A stretch of 64,000 bases of DNA from Desulfovibrio sp. ZJ209 (GCF_011039135.1 NZ_JAAKEJ010000004.1:1-64000), one strand, 5' to 3'; shown: positions 7,935-18,661, numbered from the stretch's first letter. Made by a program: numbers and translations. Notes: generated by a model from the sequence alone, not told the origin.

Positions 7935-8837
7935 ATGAAAGCGCGTTTTATCCCCGGTCTTTTGGCGGCCCTCCTGCTGCTGGCCGGCCCGGCGCTCGCC
8001 GCCGAGGCCCAGCAGCAGGAGGAGCCCAGGAAGGCCCCGGCCTTCCAGCTCCAGCATGTGCGCAACGCCACGGCCAAGCTCAAAAGCGGCGACGCCACCT
8101 TCCTCATCGACCCAATGCTGGCCAAGCCCGGGGCCTACGAGGGCTTTGCCAATACTTACCGCAGCGGCATGCGCAACCCATTCACGCCGCTCCCCATGCC
8201 GGTGGAGGATCTGCTCGCGGGCGTGGATGCCGTCATCCTCACCCATACCCACCTCGACCACTGGGACCCGGCCGCGCAAAAGGCGATCCCCAAGGACATG
8301 CCCCTCTTCGTGCAGCATGAGGAGGACGCAAAGCTCGTGCGCGGCCAGGGCTTCAAGGACGTGCGCATCCTGAAAGACGGCGAGCTCTTCAACGGCGTGC
8401 GCCTCGAGCGCACGGCCACGCGCCACGGCTCAGAGGCCATGTACGCCGACCCGGTGCTGGGCAAGATGCTCGGCGAGGTCATGGGCATCGTGTTCACCGC
8501 GCCGGACGGCAGGAAGGCCTGGGTGGTGGGCGACACGGTGTGGTTCCCGGGCGTGGACAAGGCGCTGGCCGCCCACAGGCCGGACGTCATCATCATGAAC
8601 GCGGGCGGCGCCGCCATGGAGATGGACGCCTTCCGCGACGCGCCGGAAATCATCATGAAGAAAGAAGACGTGCTGCGCATGGTCAGGGCCGCGCCCGAGG
8701 CGCAGGTGGTGGCCGTGCACATGGACGCCATCAACCACATGACCGTGGACCGCAAGGACCTTGCCCGCTACACGCGCGAGCACGGCATCCGGGACAAGGT
8801 GCTCATCCCCTTTGACGGCGAAGTGATGGACTTCTGA
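7935..8837 (+). CDS. Secreted metallo-beta-lactamase-fold hydrolase
   Basis: The 300-aa protein has a signal peptide (about 1-22, ending ALA) and the MBL metal motif THTHLDH (H104, H106, D108, H109). His164, Asp200 (VVGDT) and His262 sit where further ligands are expected. The overall form matches UlaG/YtnP-type periplasmic hydrolases rather than true beta-lactamases. It sits 18 nt after the HDAC-like gene with its own aaggagg box, so co-transcription is likely. The substrate is unknown. Confidence 0.8.
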   Translation: MKARFIPGLLAALLLLAGPALAAEAQQQEEPRKAPAFQLQHVRNATAKLKSGDATFLIDPMLAKPGAYEGFANTYRSGMRNPFTPLPMPVEDLLAGVDAVILTHTHLDHWDPAAQKAIPKDMPLFVQHEEDAKLVRGQGFKDVRILKDGELFNGVRLERTATRHGSEAMYADPVLGKMLGEVMGIVFTAPDGRKAWVVGDTVWFPGVDKALAAHRPDVIIMNAGGAAMEMDAFRDAPEIIMKKEDVLRMVRAAPEAQVVAVHMDAINHMTVDRKDLARYTREHGIRDKVLIPFDGEVMDF

Positions 8838-8860
8838 GCCCGAGCCCGCTTGAGCAGCCC

Positions 8861-8900
8861 AGGGGCCGCGCCGTCTCCTTCCGGGGGCCGCGCGGCCCTT
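8861..8900. terminator. GC-rich hairpin between convergent genes
   Basis: Arms of about 10 nt (aggggccgcg and its complement) surround a 20-nt loop between the MBL-fold gene and the MFS gene end. A T run is weak, so termination is only likely. Confidence 0.35.
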
Positions 8901-8904
8901 GCCG

Positions 8905-10077
8905 TCAGCGGGCCTTGAGCGCGCTGCAAAAAAGGCAGGCCAGGAGCAGGGCGCCGGCGAGGGCCACGGCGGCAAGCCCGCAACGCGTGAGCAGGAAGGG
9001 CCCGAGCGCCGCCCCGGCCGCGCCGCCGAGAAAGTTCATGCTGATGTTCAGCGAATTGAGCCTGCCGCGCACCGCCCCGGGCGCGCCGGAAAGGATTTTT
9101 TGCTGGATGCTTACCGTGACCGCGCTGGAAGAAGGGTCGAGCAAAAGCGCGCTCGCCACGAAAACGCCGAGCCACGCGGGCCCGCCCGCAACGAGCGCCC
9201 AGCCGGTGAGGGCACTGCCGAGCGCGGCGAGGATGACATGGCGCCCCAGGCCCTTGTCCAGCAATTTGCCCACCATCAGCATGCAGGGCGGCGTCACAAG
9301 GCCCGCGAGGGCGAAGGCCGTGATGCGGGCCTGCGCCATGTGGAGCTGGCCGCCGAGATAGAGGGGCACGGTGCTCCAGAACATGCTGAAACTGAAAAAG
9401 GCCCCTGAGGAGAGCAGGGTGCGCCGCAGCAGCAGGGGAAAGCGCAGCAGGGGCCACAGGCTCGCCATAAGCGCCCGCCAGCGGAGCGCCCCTTGCGCCG
9501 GCGCCCGCCCGGGCAGGAAGCGCCAGAGGCACAGCCCGGTGGCGAGCAGCGCCACGCCCGAGCCAAGGTAGACGGCGCGCCAGCCGGCAAGCCCGGTGAC
9601 AAGGCTCGCCACGGGCCGCGAGAGCGCGATGCCGAGAAAGAGGCCGCAGGCCATGATGCCGAGCGTCTTCCCGCTGCGCGCCGGCCCGGCGAGGGCCGTG
9701 GCAAACACCACCAGCACCTGCGTGGCCGTGGCGAACACGCCCATGAGGACCATGAGCAGAAGGAAGAGCGGCGCCGAGCCCGTGCCCGCGGCCGCGAGCG
9801 CGCAGAGGCCGGCCCCGGCCGTCATGGCCGCGCAGAGCCGGCGGTTCTCCCACATGTCGCCAAGGGGCGCCACGAGCAGCAGCCCGGCGATATAGCCGAG
9901 CTGGCCCGCGGTGATGACAGCCCCGGAGGCGGCCTCGGGCAGCCGGAGCGCCTGGGCCACCTCCCCGAGAATGGGCTGGGGATAGTAAAGGTTGGCGAGC
10001 AGCAGGCAGGCTGCCGCGATCATGAGCAGCAGCGTCCCCGGCCCGAGGCCGCCCTCTTCCCCGATGTCAGGCTGCAT
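8905..10077 (-). CDS. MFS transporter (drug/sugar efflux type)
   Basis: The 390-aa protein has about 12 hydrophobic segments. Early elements fit the MFS family often annotated as arabinose or multidrug efflux: NLYYPQPILGE in TM1, GQLGYIAGLLLVAPLGD between TM2 and TM3. It is probably an inner-membrane proton-coupled exporter. Only 12 nt separate its start from the stop of the aldo/keto reductase at 10090, which is transcribed the same way, so the pair is likely one operon. The transported compound cannot be read from the sequence. Confidence 0.82.
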   Translation of the reverse strand: MQPDIGEEGGLGPGTLLLMIAAACLLLANLYYPQPILGEVAQALRLPEAASGAVITAGQLGYIAGLLLVAPLGDMWENRRLCAAMTAGAGLCALAAAGTGSAPLFLLLMVLMGVFATATQVLVVFATALAGPARSGKTLGIMACGLFLGIALSRPVASLVTGLAGWRAVYLGSGVALLATGLCLWRFLPGRAPAQGALRWRALMASLWPLLRFPLLLRRTLLSSGAFFSFSMFWSTVPLYLGGQLHMAQARITAFALAGLVTPPCMLMVGKLLDKGLGRHVILAALGSALTGWALVAGGPAWLGVFVASALLLDPSSSAVTVSIQQKILSGAPGAVRGRLNSLNISMNFLGGAAGAALGPFLLTRCGLAAVALAGALLLACLFCSALKAR

Positions 10078-10089
10078 CCGAAAACCGCC

Positions 10090-11175
<1,086 letters not shown>

Positions 11176-11271
11176 TTAAGAAAAAATGAGCGCCGGGGCT
11201 GGCGCAAGGGCCGCCCTGTGCTAGGATGATGCGGCGCCCGGGAGAACGGGCCATGCAACAGGGGGAAGCCA

Positions 11272-12156
11272 ATGCTCCATCCGCAATGGGAGACCTTGTT
11301 CCAGGTCGTGGAATACGGCAGTTTTTCGCGCGCCGCGGCCGCGCGCTCGTGCTCGGCCGTGGCCGTCATGAATCAGGTCAATGCCTTGGAGGAGCGGCTG
11401 GGCGTGACCTTGCTCGCGCGCTCCACGCGCGGGGTGCGCCTCACCGAAGCCGGGGAGGCTCTCGTGGCCGAGGCCCGGCGCCTTGGCGAGGAGGCGGCCA
11501 GGGCCGTGGAAAGGGCGCGCGGCGCCGCCGGGCGCGCGGCCATCAGGATTGGCACGTCCTTCCTGCGGCCCTGCCGGCCGCTGCTGGACTGCCTGGAAAA
11601 ACTCCCGGTCGCCGTGCGCGGGCGCTTCCAAATCAGCATCGTGCCCTTCTCTGACAGCCCCGGGGACTTCGCCCGCCTGCAAAAGCGCCTCGGCGAGGAA
11701 ATCGACTGTTTCGTGAGCCCCTGTGACAGCGTGGCATGGCGGGAGGCGTTTTCGCTCTTCCCGCTCGGGAGTTCGCGCTGCTGTGTGGCGCTCCCGGCGC
11801 GGCACCGGCTCGCGGCCAAGGCGCGGCTCAGCTGGGCCGACCTCGAGGGCGAGACCCTGCTGCTCGTGGCGCGCGGCATCTCGCCCACGCTCGACCGCCT
11901 GCGCGCGGACATCGCCCGCGATCATCCCGGCATTACCGTGCGGGACGCCCCGGGCTATTATGACATGGAGGTGTTCAACAGGTGCGGGCAGGCCGGCTAT
12001 CTCATGGAATGCCCGGAAATTTGGAAGGGAGTGCACCCCTCCCTCGTCACCGTGCCGGTGGCGTGGGACTATGAACTCCCGTTCGGCATTGTGTATGCGA
12101 AAACGCCGTCCCCGGCCTTCCGCCAGTTTCTGGAGGCGCTGGGCGGGGCGCTGTGA
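11272..12156 (+). CDS. LysR-family transcriptional regulator
   Basis: The 294-aa protein has an N-terminal winged helix (about residues 4-62; SFSRAAAARSCSAVAVMNQVNALEE region) and a LysR substrate-binding domain opened by RIGTSFLRP. It is divergent from the aldo/keto reductase at 10090, the classic arrangement for a LysR activator. It is clearly paralogous to the LysR at 15670: both have R(I/V)GTSFL, a Cys-Asp-Ser core and a C-terminal PVAWD...P.G..Y.K segment. That segment is more like each other than like typical LysR proteins. Confidence 0.88.
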   Translation: MLHPQWETLFQVVEYGSFSRAAAARSCSAVAVMNQVNALEERLGVTLLARSTRGVRLTEAGEALVAEARRLGEEAARAVERARGAAGRAAIRIGTSFLRPCRPLLDCLEKLPVAVRGRFQISIVPFSDSPGDFARLQKRLGEEIDCFVSPCDSVAWREAFSLFPLGSSRCCVALPARHRLAAKARLSWADLEGETLLLVARGISPTLDRLRADIARDHPGITVRDAPGYYDMEVFNRCGQAGYLMECPEIWKGVHPSLVTVPVAWDYELPFGIVYAKTPSPAFRQFLEALGGAL

Positions 12157-12421
12157 GGGGTGGAAGCCCCCCCCGGGAACCTTCCGCGTCCCGGTGCGCC
12201 CCCCAAAGACAGCCCGCAGCCTCCCGAAGGCTTTTTCTGGTAGCGGATCTTGCAGATTCCTGTGAATGTGCGCCCACTCCCCCTTCATTGAAACAGGATG
12301 CCGCCGTAGGGGCAGCTGCCCCCGGATTCAGGGGCATCGGTCACGCAGGCCCGGGCTAAAGCCGGTGGCGGGCATGGTGACACCATGGGGGAGCCTGCAC
12401 GCCCGCACCGGCATCCTCCCG

Positions 12422-13591
12422 TTAACCCTGCGGGGCCGCTGGCGCGGAAATCCTCAAGGGCGCGGGCCCGGTATGGGATTTTTCCCTGCCATCCAGACCT
12501 TTTTGGCGCAGCCAGCTCTTGAGGTGCCGGGCGACTTCCCTGTTGTTCCTGTCGGCCATCATGGCGTGGGTATTGCCGTGGATACCAATTTTGGGCAATT
12601 CGACCAGGGTCGCGTCCCCGCCGTGCCGGTTTATGGCATCGACGAACTGCCTGCCGCGTTCCCTGATGACGCGCCATGCCTCCTGGTTGAAGTTTTCGCT
12701 GGGCGTATCAATGATGTTGTCGCCAAATACCACCAGGATTGGCATTTTCGTCAGCTTTTCAAATTCGCTTGCCGGAACCAGGATCGGCGCGAGCACTTGG
12801 GCCGCGAGTTTGTTGGCGGTGGGCACGTCCTGCACGGGCTCATTGTCCGGCAGCACGAACTGGCCGGGCTCATAGGCCACGATGGCCTTGATCTCTCCGG
12901 GCCGTTCCATGCCGGAAAACCAGCCGTACTGGCCGCTGTTTGAGTGGGTCACGAGCACGGATTCGCCCGTTCTCTCCAGCAATGCGGCGAGGGTCTTGCC
13001 CATGAAACGGCGATGCTCGTCGGTGCGCGGCTCGTCCCCCGTGTTGGGCGTCTGCTGCCGGAAGAACTGGTCAGCGGCCGCGGCATCACCGGGAAACTGC
13101 ACGCCATCGAACAGCGCCGGCTCGCCGGGGGGCGTCCAGACACCATTGCGAAACACGGTCCATGTGGCACTTTCCCGGTTGGCGGCAGGCACGTCATCCT
13201 TGCCGCTCACCGGCGTGGCGGTGTAGCCGGCGCGCCCGCGCCTGGGCTGGTCGAGGATATAGACCGCCCAGTCATCGCGAGGAAAAATGGCCTGGAAACC
13301 CTCGCGGCCGTCCGGCGTGGATTCCCATGTCCTGCCGGACTGCATCATTCCGTGCCAGAAAATGAGCGGGTACTGTCTGGCGTTTGCCGGGATGTAGTAT
13401 TGCGCATAACCGTGATCGCCGTGAAAGGTGTCGCCATTCGGCTTCTTCACGACGCTGCCCCCGAAGAGGAGGCTCCCCATGGTGCGCAGGGAAATGGGCT
13501 TTCCGCTTTCCCCGTCCGCCGCGAAGGCGACGCTGCAAAGGAGCGTCCCGGAGAGGAGGACGACGGAGCCGAGCCGCAAGATCTTGTGCAT
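12422..13591 (-). CDS. Secreted alpha/beta hydrolase (esterase)
   Basis: The 389-aa protein has a signal peptide (about 1-25, ending AFA). The alpha/beta hydrolase features are the FWHGMMQSGRTWE oxyanion region, THSNSG as nucleophile elbow with Ser, and a His late in GIHGNTHAM. The TPDGREGF and LDQPRRGRAGY segments are typical of a family of periplasmic esterases of unknown substrate. The start at 13591 follows gggggaga. It is transcribed with the two downstream-read reductases at 13682 and 14697 on the same strand, and may share their operon (90-nt gap). Confidence 0.82.
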   Translation of the reverse strand: MHKILRLGSVVLLSGTLLCSVAFAADGESGKPISLRTMGSLLFGGSVVKKPNGDTFHGDHGYAQYYIPANARQYPLIFWHGMMQSGRTWESTPDGREGFQAIFPRDDWAVYILDQPRRGRAGYTATPVSGKDDVPAANRESATWTVFRNGVWTPPGEPALFDGVQFPGDAAAADQFFRQQTPNTGDEPRTDEHRRFMGKTLAALLERTGESVLVTHSNSGQYGWFSGMERPGEIKAIVAYEPGQFVLPDNEPVQDVPTANKLAAQVLAPILVPASEFEKLTKMPILVVFGDNIIDTPSENFNQEAWRVIRERGRQFVDAINRHGGDATLVELPKIGIHGNTHAMMADRNNREVARHLKSWLRQKGLDGREKSHTGPAPLRISAPAAPQG

Positions 13592-13681
13592 GTTCTCCCC
13601 CTGTTGCCTTGGGATTGCTGTGGAGGCGGGCGCTGGCCGGGGCGCGCCCACACGCTTGCTTTTTTCGCCGCCATCGGCGCG

Positions 13682-14680
13682 CTAGGAGGCCCTGACCGTG
13701 CCCAGCTTCTCGATGTCCTTGTCCGTCCTGTTGCCGTGGATGGTGATGCCGGCAAGCGCCTTTTCCAGCGCGGCGAATTCCGCGTCCGTGAGCGTGATGT
13801 CGGCCGCGGCGAGGTTTTCGCGCACGCGCTCTTCCTTGCGCATGCCCGGGATGGGCACGATGAAGTCGCCCTTGTGCAAGATCCACGCGAGCGAGACCTG
13901 CGCCGGGGTGGCGTGCTTTTCTCTGGCGAAGCGGTCAAGAAGGTCGAGCAGGGGCTGGTTGGCGGCCACGTTTTCCTTGCTGAAGCGCGTGATCACGCGG
14001 CGCACGTCGTCGCCGGAATACTCGGTCTTTTGCGTATACTTGCCGCTCAGGAAGCCGCTCGCCAGCGGCGAGAAGGGCACGAAGCCGATGCCGAGCGCGG
14101 CGCAGGCCGGGATGACATCCTTCTCGAACATCCGCTCCATCATGGAGTATTCGCTCTGGATGGCGGCGAGCGGCGTGACCGCGTGCGCCCGGCGCACCTG
14201 CGCCTCCGTGGCCTGCGACAGGCCCCAGCCGCGCACGAGGCCTTCGCGGATGAGGGCGCCGAGCGTGTCCGCGATGGCCTCGAGGTCGCAGTCTTCGGGA
14301 ACGCGGTGCAGGTAGTAGAGATCCACATAGTCCGTGCCGAGCCGCTTCAGCGATTCCTCGAGCGAGCGGCGGATGCCCTGCGCGCTCAGCTTGGCATAGG
14401 GCCAGTCCTGCCCGGGCAGCGCGAAGGGGCTGAACTTGGTGGCGAGCACGATGTCCTTGCGGAAGGGCGCCACGCCCTTGCCGGTGAGCTCCTCGTTGAC
14501 AAAGGGGCCGTAGACCTCGGCCGTGTCGTAGAAGGTGCAGCCGAGCTCGTGGGCCAGCGCCATGAGGCGCAGGGCTTCGGATTCCGGCGGAAGCGCGCCG
14601 TAGCCGTGGCTGAAGCCCATGCAGCCCATGCCGATGGCCGAGACCGTGAGGCCGCTTGTGCCGAGTTCGCGTGTTTTCAT
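13682..14680 (-). CDS. Aldo/keto reductase
   Basis: The 332-aa protein has the AKR tetrad: [20 protein letters not shown]. It is similar to the reductase at 10090 over its whole length (NEEL, PFSPLA.G, PIPGM), suggesting a local duplication. The start at 14680 follows ggggga. The next upstream gene on this strand, the AKR at 14697, ends 16 nt before it, so the two reductases are probably co-transcribed. Confidence 0.88.
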   Translation of the reverse strand: MKTRELGTSGLTVSAIGMGCMGFSHGYGALPPESEALRLMALAHELGCTFYDTAEVYGPFVNEELTGKGVAPFRKDIVLATKFSPFALPGQDWPYAKLSAQGIRRSLEESLKRLGTDYVDLYYLHRVPEDCDLEAIADTLGALIREGLVRGWGLSQATEAQVRRAHAVTPLAAIQSEYSMMERMFEKDVIPACAALGIGFVPFSPLASGFLSGKYTQKTEYSGDDVRRVITRFSKENVAANQPLLDLLDRFAREKHATPAQVSLAWILHKGDFIVPIPGMRKEERVRENLAAADITLTDAEFAALEKALAGITIHGNRTDKDIEKLGTVRAS

Positions 14681-14696
14681 GGTGGTGTCCCCCTGT

Positions 14697-15548
14697 TCAG
14701 ATGTCATAGCGCACATTGCAGAGCCAGCTCACGATTTTCGGGTCATAATGCGAGAAAAAGCAGCTTTTCCCGGTGTCGAGGCCGCGGATCTTCTCCATGT
14801 CGGCGTCGCCCAGGCTGAAATCGAACACGGCGAAGTTCTGCTCCATGCGCTCCCGGTGCGCGGACTTGGGGATGCAGACGACGCCCCGCTGCACGAGCCA
14901 GCGCAGGATGATTTGCGCCACGCTCTTTTTGTGCGCCTCGGCGATGGCCGCGAGCACGGGGTTATGGAAGATGGCGTTTCGCCCTTCCGCAAAAGGCCCC
15001 CAAGACTGCATCCGCACCCTGTTTTCGGCCATGAACTCCTGGTCGGCCCAGCGCTGGCAGAAGGGATTGACCTCCACTTGGTCCACGGCCGGCGCCATCT
15101 CGTTGCAGCTGATGAGGTCGGCGAGGCGGTCGGGCATGAAGTTGCACACGCCGATGGCGCGCACGCGGCCCTCGCGGCAGAGCTCCTCCATGGCGCGCCA
15201 CGCGCCGTAATAATCGTTGAAAGGCTGGTGGATGAGGTAGAGGTCAAGATAGTCCGTGCCCAGGCGCTCAAGGGACTTTTGGAAGGCCGCTTTCGCCGCC
15301 TCGTAGCCCGCGTCCTGTATCCAGAGCTTGGTGGTGAGGAAGATGTCCCCCCGGGCCACGCCGCTCTTTTTGAGGGCGCTGCCCACGGCCTCCTCGTTGA
15401 GGTAGGCCGCCGCCGTGTCGATGAGCCGGTAGCCCGTGGCGAGCGCGTCCAGCACGGCCCGCTCGCACTCGGCCGCGTCCTCTATCTGGTAGACGCCGAA
15501 GCCCAGGATGGGCATTTCCACGGCATTGTTCAGGGTCACGTATTCCAT
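14697..15548 (-). CDS. Aldo/keto reductase, 2,5-diketo-gluconate reductase type
   Basis: The 283-aa protein is the shorter AKR5 type: [10 protein letters not shown] near the N terminus, LIDTAAAY (Asp, Tyr), TTKLW (Lys), LIHQPF (His), IGVCNF, and a VCIPKS cofactor loop. It reduces small carbonyl compounds with NADPH. The start at 15548 follows a ggag box. It lies back-to-back with the LysR gene at 15670; the 121-bp gap holds a perfect palindrome at 15633-15651. It heads an operon running to at least 13682. Confidence 0.88.
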   Translation of the reverse strand: MEYVTLNNAVEMPILGFGVYQIEDAAECERAVLDALATGYRLIDTAAAYLNEEAVGSALKKSGVARGDIFLTTKLWIQDAGYEAAKAAFQKSLERLGTDYLDLYLIHQPFNDYYGAWRAMEELCREGRVRAIGVCNFMPDRLADLISCNEMAPAVDQVEVNPFCQRWADQEFMAENRVRMQSWGPFAEGRNAIFHNPVLAAIAEAHKKSVAQIILRWLVQRGVVCIPKSAHRERMEQNFAVFDFSLGDADMEKIRGLDTGKSCFFSHYDPKIVSWLCNVRYDI

Positions 15549-15632
15549 GGTCACGCTCCCGGTTGCGGTGTTTTTCTGCCTCTCCTCTACATGGGCGCGC
15601 ATTGCGTGTAAAATGCCTATTTGCTACAACAG

Positions 15633-15651
15633 TTGGAACCGCTGGTTCCAA
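15633..15651. promoter_or_regulatory. Palindromic operator candidate in LysR/AKR divergon
   Basis: ttggaacc and ggttccaa are perfect 8-bp arms around gct, centred in the gap between the divergent aldo/keto reductase and LysR starts. Dyad size and place fit a LysR recognition site, which would control both directions. Confidence 0.55.
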
Positions 15652-15669
15652 TATCCGCCGAGGTCCGCC

Positions 15670-16611
15670 ATGTGCCCCGCGCAAAACCCTGCCGCCGACG
15701 CCCTGCTCAATCCCCTGCTGGTGACCTTCAGGCATGTGGCCGCCAGCGGCAGCTTCAACCGCGCCGCGGAGGGGCTTTTCCTGTCGGCCACTGCCGTGCG
15801 CAAGCAAATGAACCTCCTCGAGGACGCGCTCGGGCTGCCCCTCTTCACGCGGGGGAAGAAGGGCATCCGCCTCACCGGGGAGGGGAAGACGCTTCTGGAG
15901 GGGCTCGCGCGGCTTTCGGAGGCGGCCGCGGACGTGCTCGCCCGGGCGCGGCACTGCGCCGGGGGCGCGGCCATCCGGGTGGGCACCTCCTTCCTCAATC
16001 CAGCCTCGGTGTTCATCGATCTGCTGCGGGCGCTGGGCGCGGAGGGGGAGCATGCGGTCGAGCTCGTCCCGTTCGACGACGGCCGCGACGGCATCCTTGC
16101 CGAGATCGGGCGCCTCGGCCGGGATTATGACTTCCTCGTGGGCGCGTGCGATTCAAAACGCTGGATGCAGCGCTGCCATTTCCAGAAGCTCGGGGATTAC
16201 GCCATGTGCTGCGCCGTGCCCCGCGGCCACAGGCTCGCGCGAAAGCGCAGGCTCGCCCTGGGCGACCTCGCCGGCGAGGCAGTCGTCCTCGGCGCCCGCG
16301 GCGATTCGTCCACCGTGGATGGGGCGCGGGAGCTGCTCCTCGCGCAAGAGGGCATCCGCCTGGAAGACGGCCCCTTTTTCTATGACCTCGACATCTTCAA
16401 CGCCTGCGCGCGGGAGGGGAAGATCCTGCTGACCCTGGAATGCTGGCGGAACGCGCACCCGGCCTTTGTCACCATCCCGGTGGCGTGGGATTTGCGCGTG
16501 CCCTGGGGGCTGCTGTATGAGAAGGAGCCGTCGGAGAAGGTGCGGAGATTTCTGGAAGGCCTCGGCGCCCGGGCCGGCTACTCCGCCCCCACCACAAAGG
16601 CCGACGGATAG
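15670..16611 (+). CDS. LysR-family transcriptional regulator (paralogue of the one at 11272)
   Basis: The 313-aa protein has a winged helix (about residues 12-72) and a LysR effector domain starting RVGTSFLNP. It shares unusual segments with the LysR at 11272, including the C-terminal TIPVAWD...PWG..YEKEPS stretch. It is divergent from the AKR operon 14697/13682 and probably activates it. The start at 15670 was chosen because it gives the normal family N terminus. The last 34 nt overlap the 3' end of rlpA on the other strand. Confidence 0.86.
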   Translation: MCPAQNPAADALLNPLLVTFRHVAASGSFNRAAEGLFLSATAVRKQMNLLEDALGLPLFTRGKKGIRLTGEGKTLLEGLARLSEAAADVLARARHCAGGAAIRVGTSFLNPASVFIDLLRALGAEGEHAVELVPFDDGRDGILAEIGRLGRDYDFLVGACDSKRWMQRCHFQKLGDYAMCCAVPRGHRLARKRRLALGDLAGEAVVLGARGDSSTVDGARELLLAQEGIRLEDGPFFYDLDIFNACAREGKILLTLECWRNAHPAFVTIPVAWDLRVPWGLLYEKEPSEKVRRFLEGLGARAGYSAPTTKADG

Positions 16612-17303
16612 AGCGCGCGGAAGGCGGCGAGCATGCGCTCGGCGCCGGCGGAGTCGGCCCACGGGCCCACCTGCACGTTCCACAGGTTGTTGCTGCCGAA
16701 CTGGAGCCTGCCCTTGTGGCCGGCCTTGGCCAGCGCCTGGATGAGCTTGTAGGCGCCCTCCTTGCTGCCAAAGGCGCCCACCTGCACGTAAAAATCGCCC
16801 TTGATGTCGCCGTTTTCGGCGAGCTCGCTGATGCCGCCGAGGCTCTGGATGCGCACGCGCGCGGTGCCCGTGCCCATCATGTTGAGGCGCGTGGCCGCGG
16901 TGCGCGAGAGGTCGATGACGCGGTCCTCCACGAAGGGGCCGCGGTCATTGACGCGCACGATGACTGACTTGCCGTTGCCGAGGTGCGTCACGCGCACCTT
17001 GGTGCCCAGCGGCAAGAGCTTGTGCGCCGCGGTCATGGCGTACTGGTTGTAGCGCTCGCCGTTGGCCGTGGTCTTGCCGTGGAAGCCCGGGCCGTACCAC
17101 GAGGCGATGCCTTCTTCCACAAAGCCGTGCGCGGACTTCAGGGGATAGTAGGTCTTGCCGCGCACGGTATAGGGCTTGGTGCCGGCCACGCCGCCCTTGC
17201 GCCACGAGGTGCGCGAGCCGCCGCAGCCCGCGAGCACGAGCGCGCAGCAAAGCAGGGCCAGCGACAGGAAGAGGCGGAAGGTGACGCGGGACGGCCGGGC
17301 CAT
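16578..17303 (-). CDS. rlpA: Septal-ring lytic transglycosylase RlpA-like lipoprotein
   Basis: The 241-aa lipoprotein has lipobox LAGC (Cys27). The double-psi beta-barrel carries GIASWYGPGFHGKTTANGE and VRVNDRGPF, and a C-terminal SPOR domain (about 165-238, YVQVGAF...VQVGPW) binds denuded septal peptidoglycan. RlpA cleaves such strands during division. It is preceded by, and 1-nt overlapped with, the gene at 17303, so it is probably the last gene of an operon 18492-16578. Its end overlaps the convergent LysR gene. Confidence 0.9.
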   Translation of the reverse strand: MARPSRVTFRLFLSLALLCCALVLAGCGGSRTSWRKGGVAGTKPYTVRGKTYYPLKSAHGFVEEGIASWYGPGFHGKTTANGERYNQYAMTAAHKLLPLGTKVRVTHLGNGKSVIVRVNDRGPFVEDRVIDLSRTAATRLNMMGTGTARVRIQSLGGISELAENGDIKGDFYVQVGAFGSKEGAYKLIQALAKAGHKGRLQFGSNNLWNVQVGPWADSAGAERMLAAFRALYPSAFVVGAE

Positions 17304-18175
17304 CAGGCGGCTCCGGCCCGCGCGGGGCCTTGTTCTGCGCCGGGGGTGTCATCCGGCGCGCCGGCCTCCAGCGTTTGCAGCAGCCTGCGCCCCGCCTCGC
17401 CGAGCTCATTCCGGTGCGCGGCGAGGAGTGCCCGCGCCGCCTCGGGCCGGCCCGCCTCCACAAGGGCGCCCGCGGCCAGCGGGTAATGGCTTTCCCCGCC
17501 CGGCCCGGCGAGCGCGGCGAGCACCTCGGGCCAGCGCGCCCCGAAAACCCGGGCCGCGCGCGCCTCCTCCACGGCCAGCCAGCGGGCCAGCGGCGCGTTG
17601 CCGGCCTCGCCGGCGAGATAGCGCGTGAGCAGGGAAAGCCCGTTGTCGAGCACGCCCAGGATGCGCCGAAGCTCGCGCGCCATGCTGTCCGCCGTCTGGC
17701 GCGGCAGCCCGGCCAGGGGCCAGGGTCCGCCGTCGCTATCCCCGACGCCCCCGCAACCTGCGCCATCGGGGCCGTCCAACCCGGGCTTGGCGGCGCGCCG
17801 CAGCTCCTCCAGATGGAGCAGCCGGTTGGCGTAGTGCTGGCGCTGGTAGGCGTCCTCGCGCAGCTTGATGCACTCATGGAAAGCGAAGCCCACGCACCAG
17901 TCGATGAGCTCGCCTGTGAGGGCGCGCGCATCCGTGGCGGGGCCGGCGCCGCCTGCCGGTGTGCGGAAGAGGTGGTGCGCCGTGTCCTTGAGGCGCCAGA
18001 GCACGCCCTTGGCCATGGCCTCGCCAAGCAGGGCGCGGATGATGGCGTACGAGACCGTGCCGTCCGTCTCGAAACGGCGCAACTGCGCGGTCAGCACCGC
18101 GTGGGCCGCGCAATAGTCGCGCACGAGGTCGCGCACGAGGGCCGGCCGGCGCCGGGCAAGCCACGCGCGGTTCAT
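17303..18175 (-). CDS. Conserved hypothetical protein
   Basis: The 290-aa protein is rich in Ala, Arg and Leu. It is helical throughout, with no signal peptide, membrane segment or recognisable catalytic motif. It overlaps the preceding gene (18172) by 4 nt and touches rlpA by 1 nt, so the three are translationally linked. I cannot assign a function. The tight coupling to rlpA is the only clue and may point to cell-envelope work, but that is an inference. Confidence 0.65.
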   Translation of the reverse strand: MNRAWLARRRPALVRDLVRDYCAAHAVLTAQLRRFETDGTVSYAIIRALLGEAMAKGVLWRLKDTAHHLFRTPAGGAGPATDARALTGELIDWCVGFAFHECIKLREDAYQRQHYANRLLHLEELRRAAKPGLDGPDGAGCGGVGDSDGGPWPLAGLPRQTADSMARELRRILGVLDNGLSLLTRYLAGEAGNAPLARWLAVEEARAARVFGARWPEVLAALAGPGGESHYPLAAGALVEAGRPEAARALLAAHRNELGEAGRRLLQTLEAGAPDDTPGAEQGPARAGAA

Positions 18176-18492
18176 GCGCCGGGCGCCCCTTGCGGCGGCG
18201 CGCCCTCCCCGTCGCCGGACGCCGGGAAGCCCGCCTCGGCGAGCAGGGCCCGCGCCACGGCGAGGTCATAGATGCGGATGGGCTCCTGTGCCGTTCCCCC
18301 CTCTTTCGCATACAGGGCAGCGGCCTCGCGGATGACGGCCATGTTCAGCCAGGGGTGGCGCTCCCAGATCTCGGGATGCGCCGCCTCCCAGAGGCGGAAT
18401 TCCACCTCGCCGTCGGGGCCGCGCCGCACATAGACCCGCGAACCGGGGTCGCCCGCGTTGGCGTGGTAGTAGAGGCCGCGTTCGTCCTGCAT
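18172..18492 (-). CDS. Conserved hypothetical protein, small
   Basis: The 106-aa soluble protein has an N-terminal part (YYHANAGDPGSRVYVRRG) that suggests a small beta-rich domain, followed by a helical part. A ggag-type box precedes the start at 18492. It is the first gene of the operon leading to rlpA and overlaps the next gene by 4 nt. No family recognised. Confidence 0.65.
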   Translation of the reverse strand: MQDERGLYYHANAGDPGSRVYVRRGPDGEVEFRLWEAAHPEIWERHPWLNMAVIREAAALYAKEGGTAQEPIRIYDLAVARALLAEAGFPASGDGEGAPPQGAPGA

Positions 18493-18661
18493 GTCGTCTC
18501 CTTGTGCGTCTGCGGTCAGGGGCGCCCTTTCCCGCTTAGCGATTCTAGGCGAAAATCCGCCCGCTTGCCAAGGCGCTTTTGCCGTGCTTGCCGTGGCCCC
18601 CGTCTCCCGCTAGAAAGAAGGTGCCGCGCATCCCCGCAGCGCCCCATGCCCCGGAGCCCGC

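Noticed and set aside
8905-10077. The MFS gene as a resistance gene recently acquired.
   Set aside because: Composition matches the chromosome, it is tightly linked to a metabolic reductase, and no mobility gene is near.
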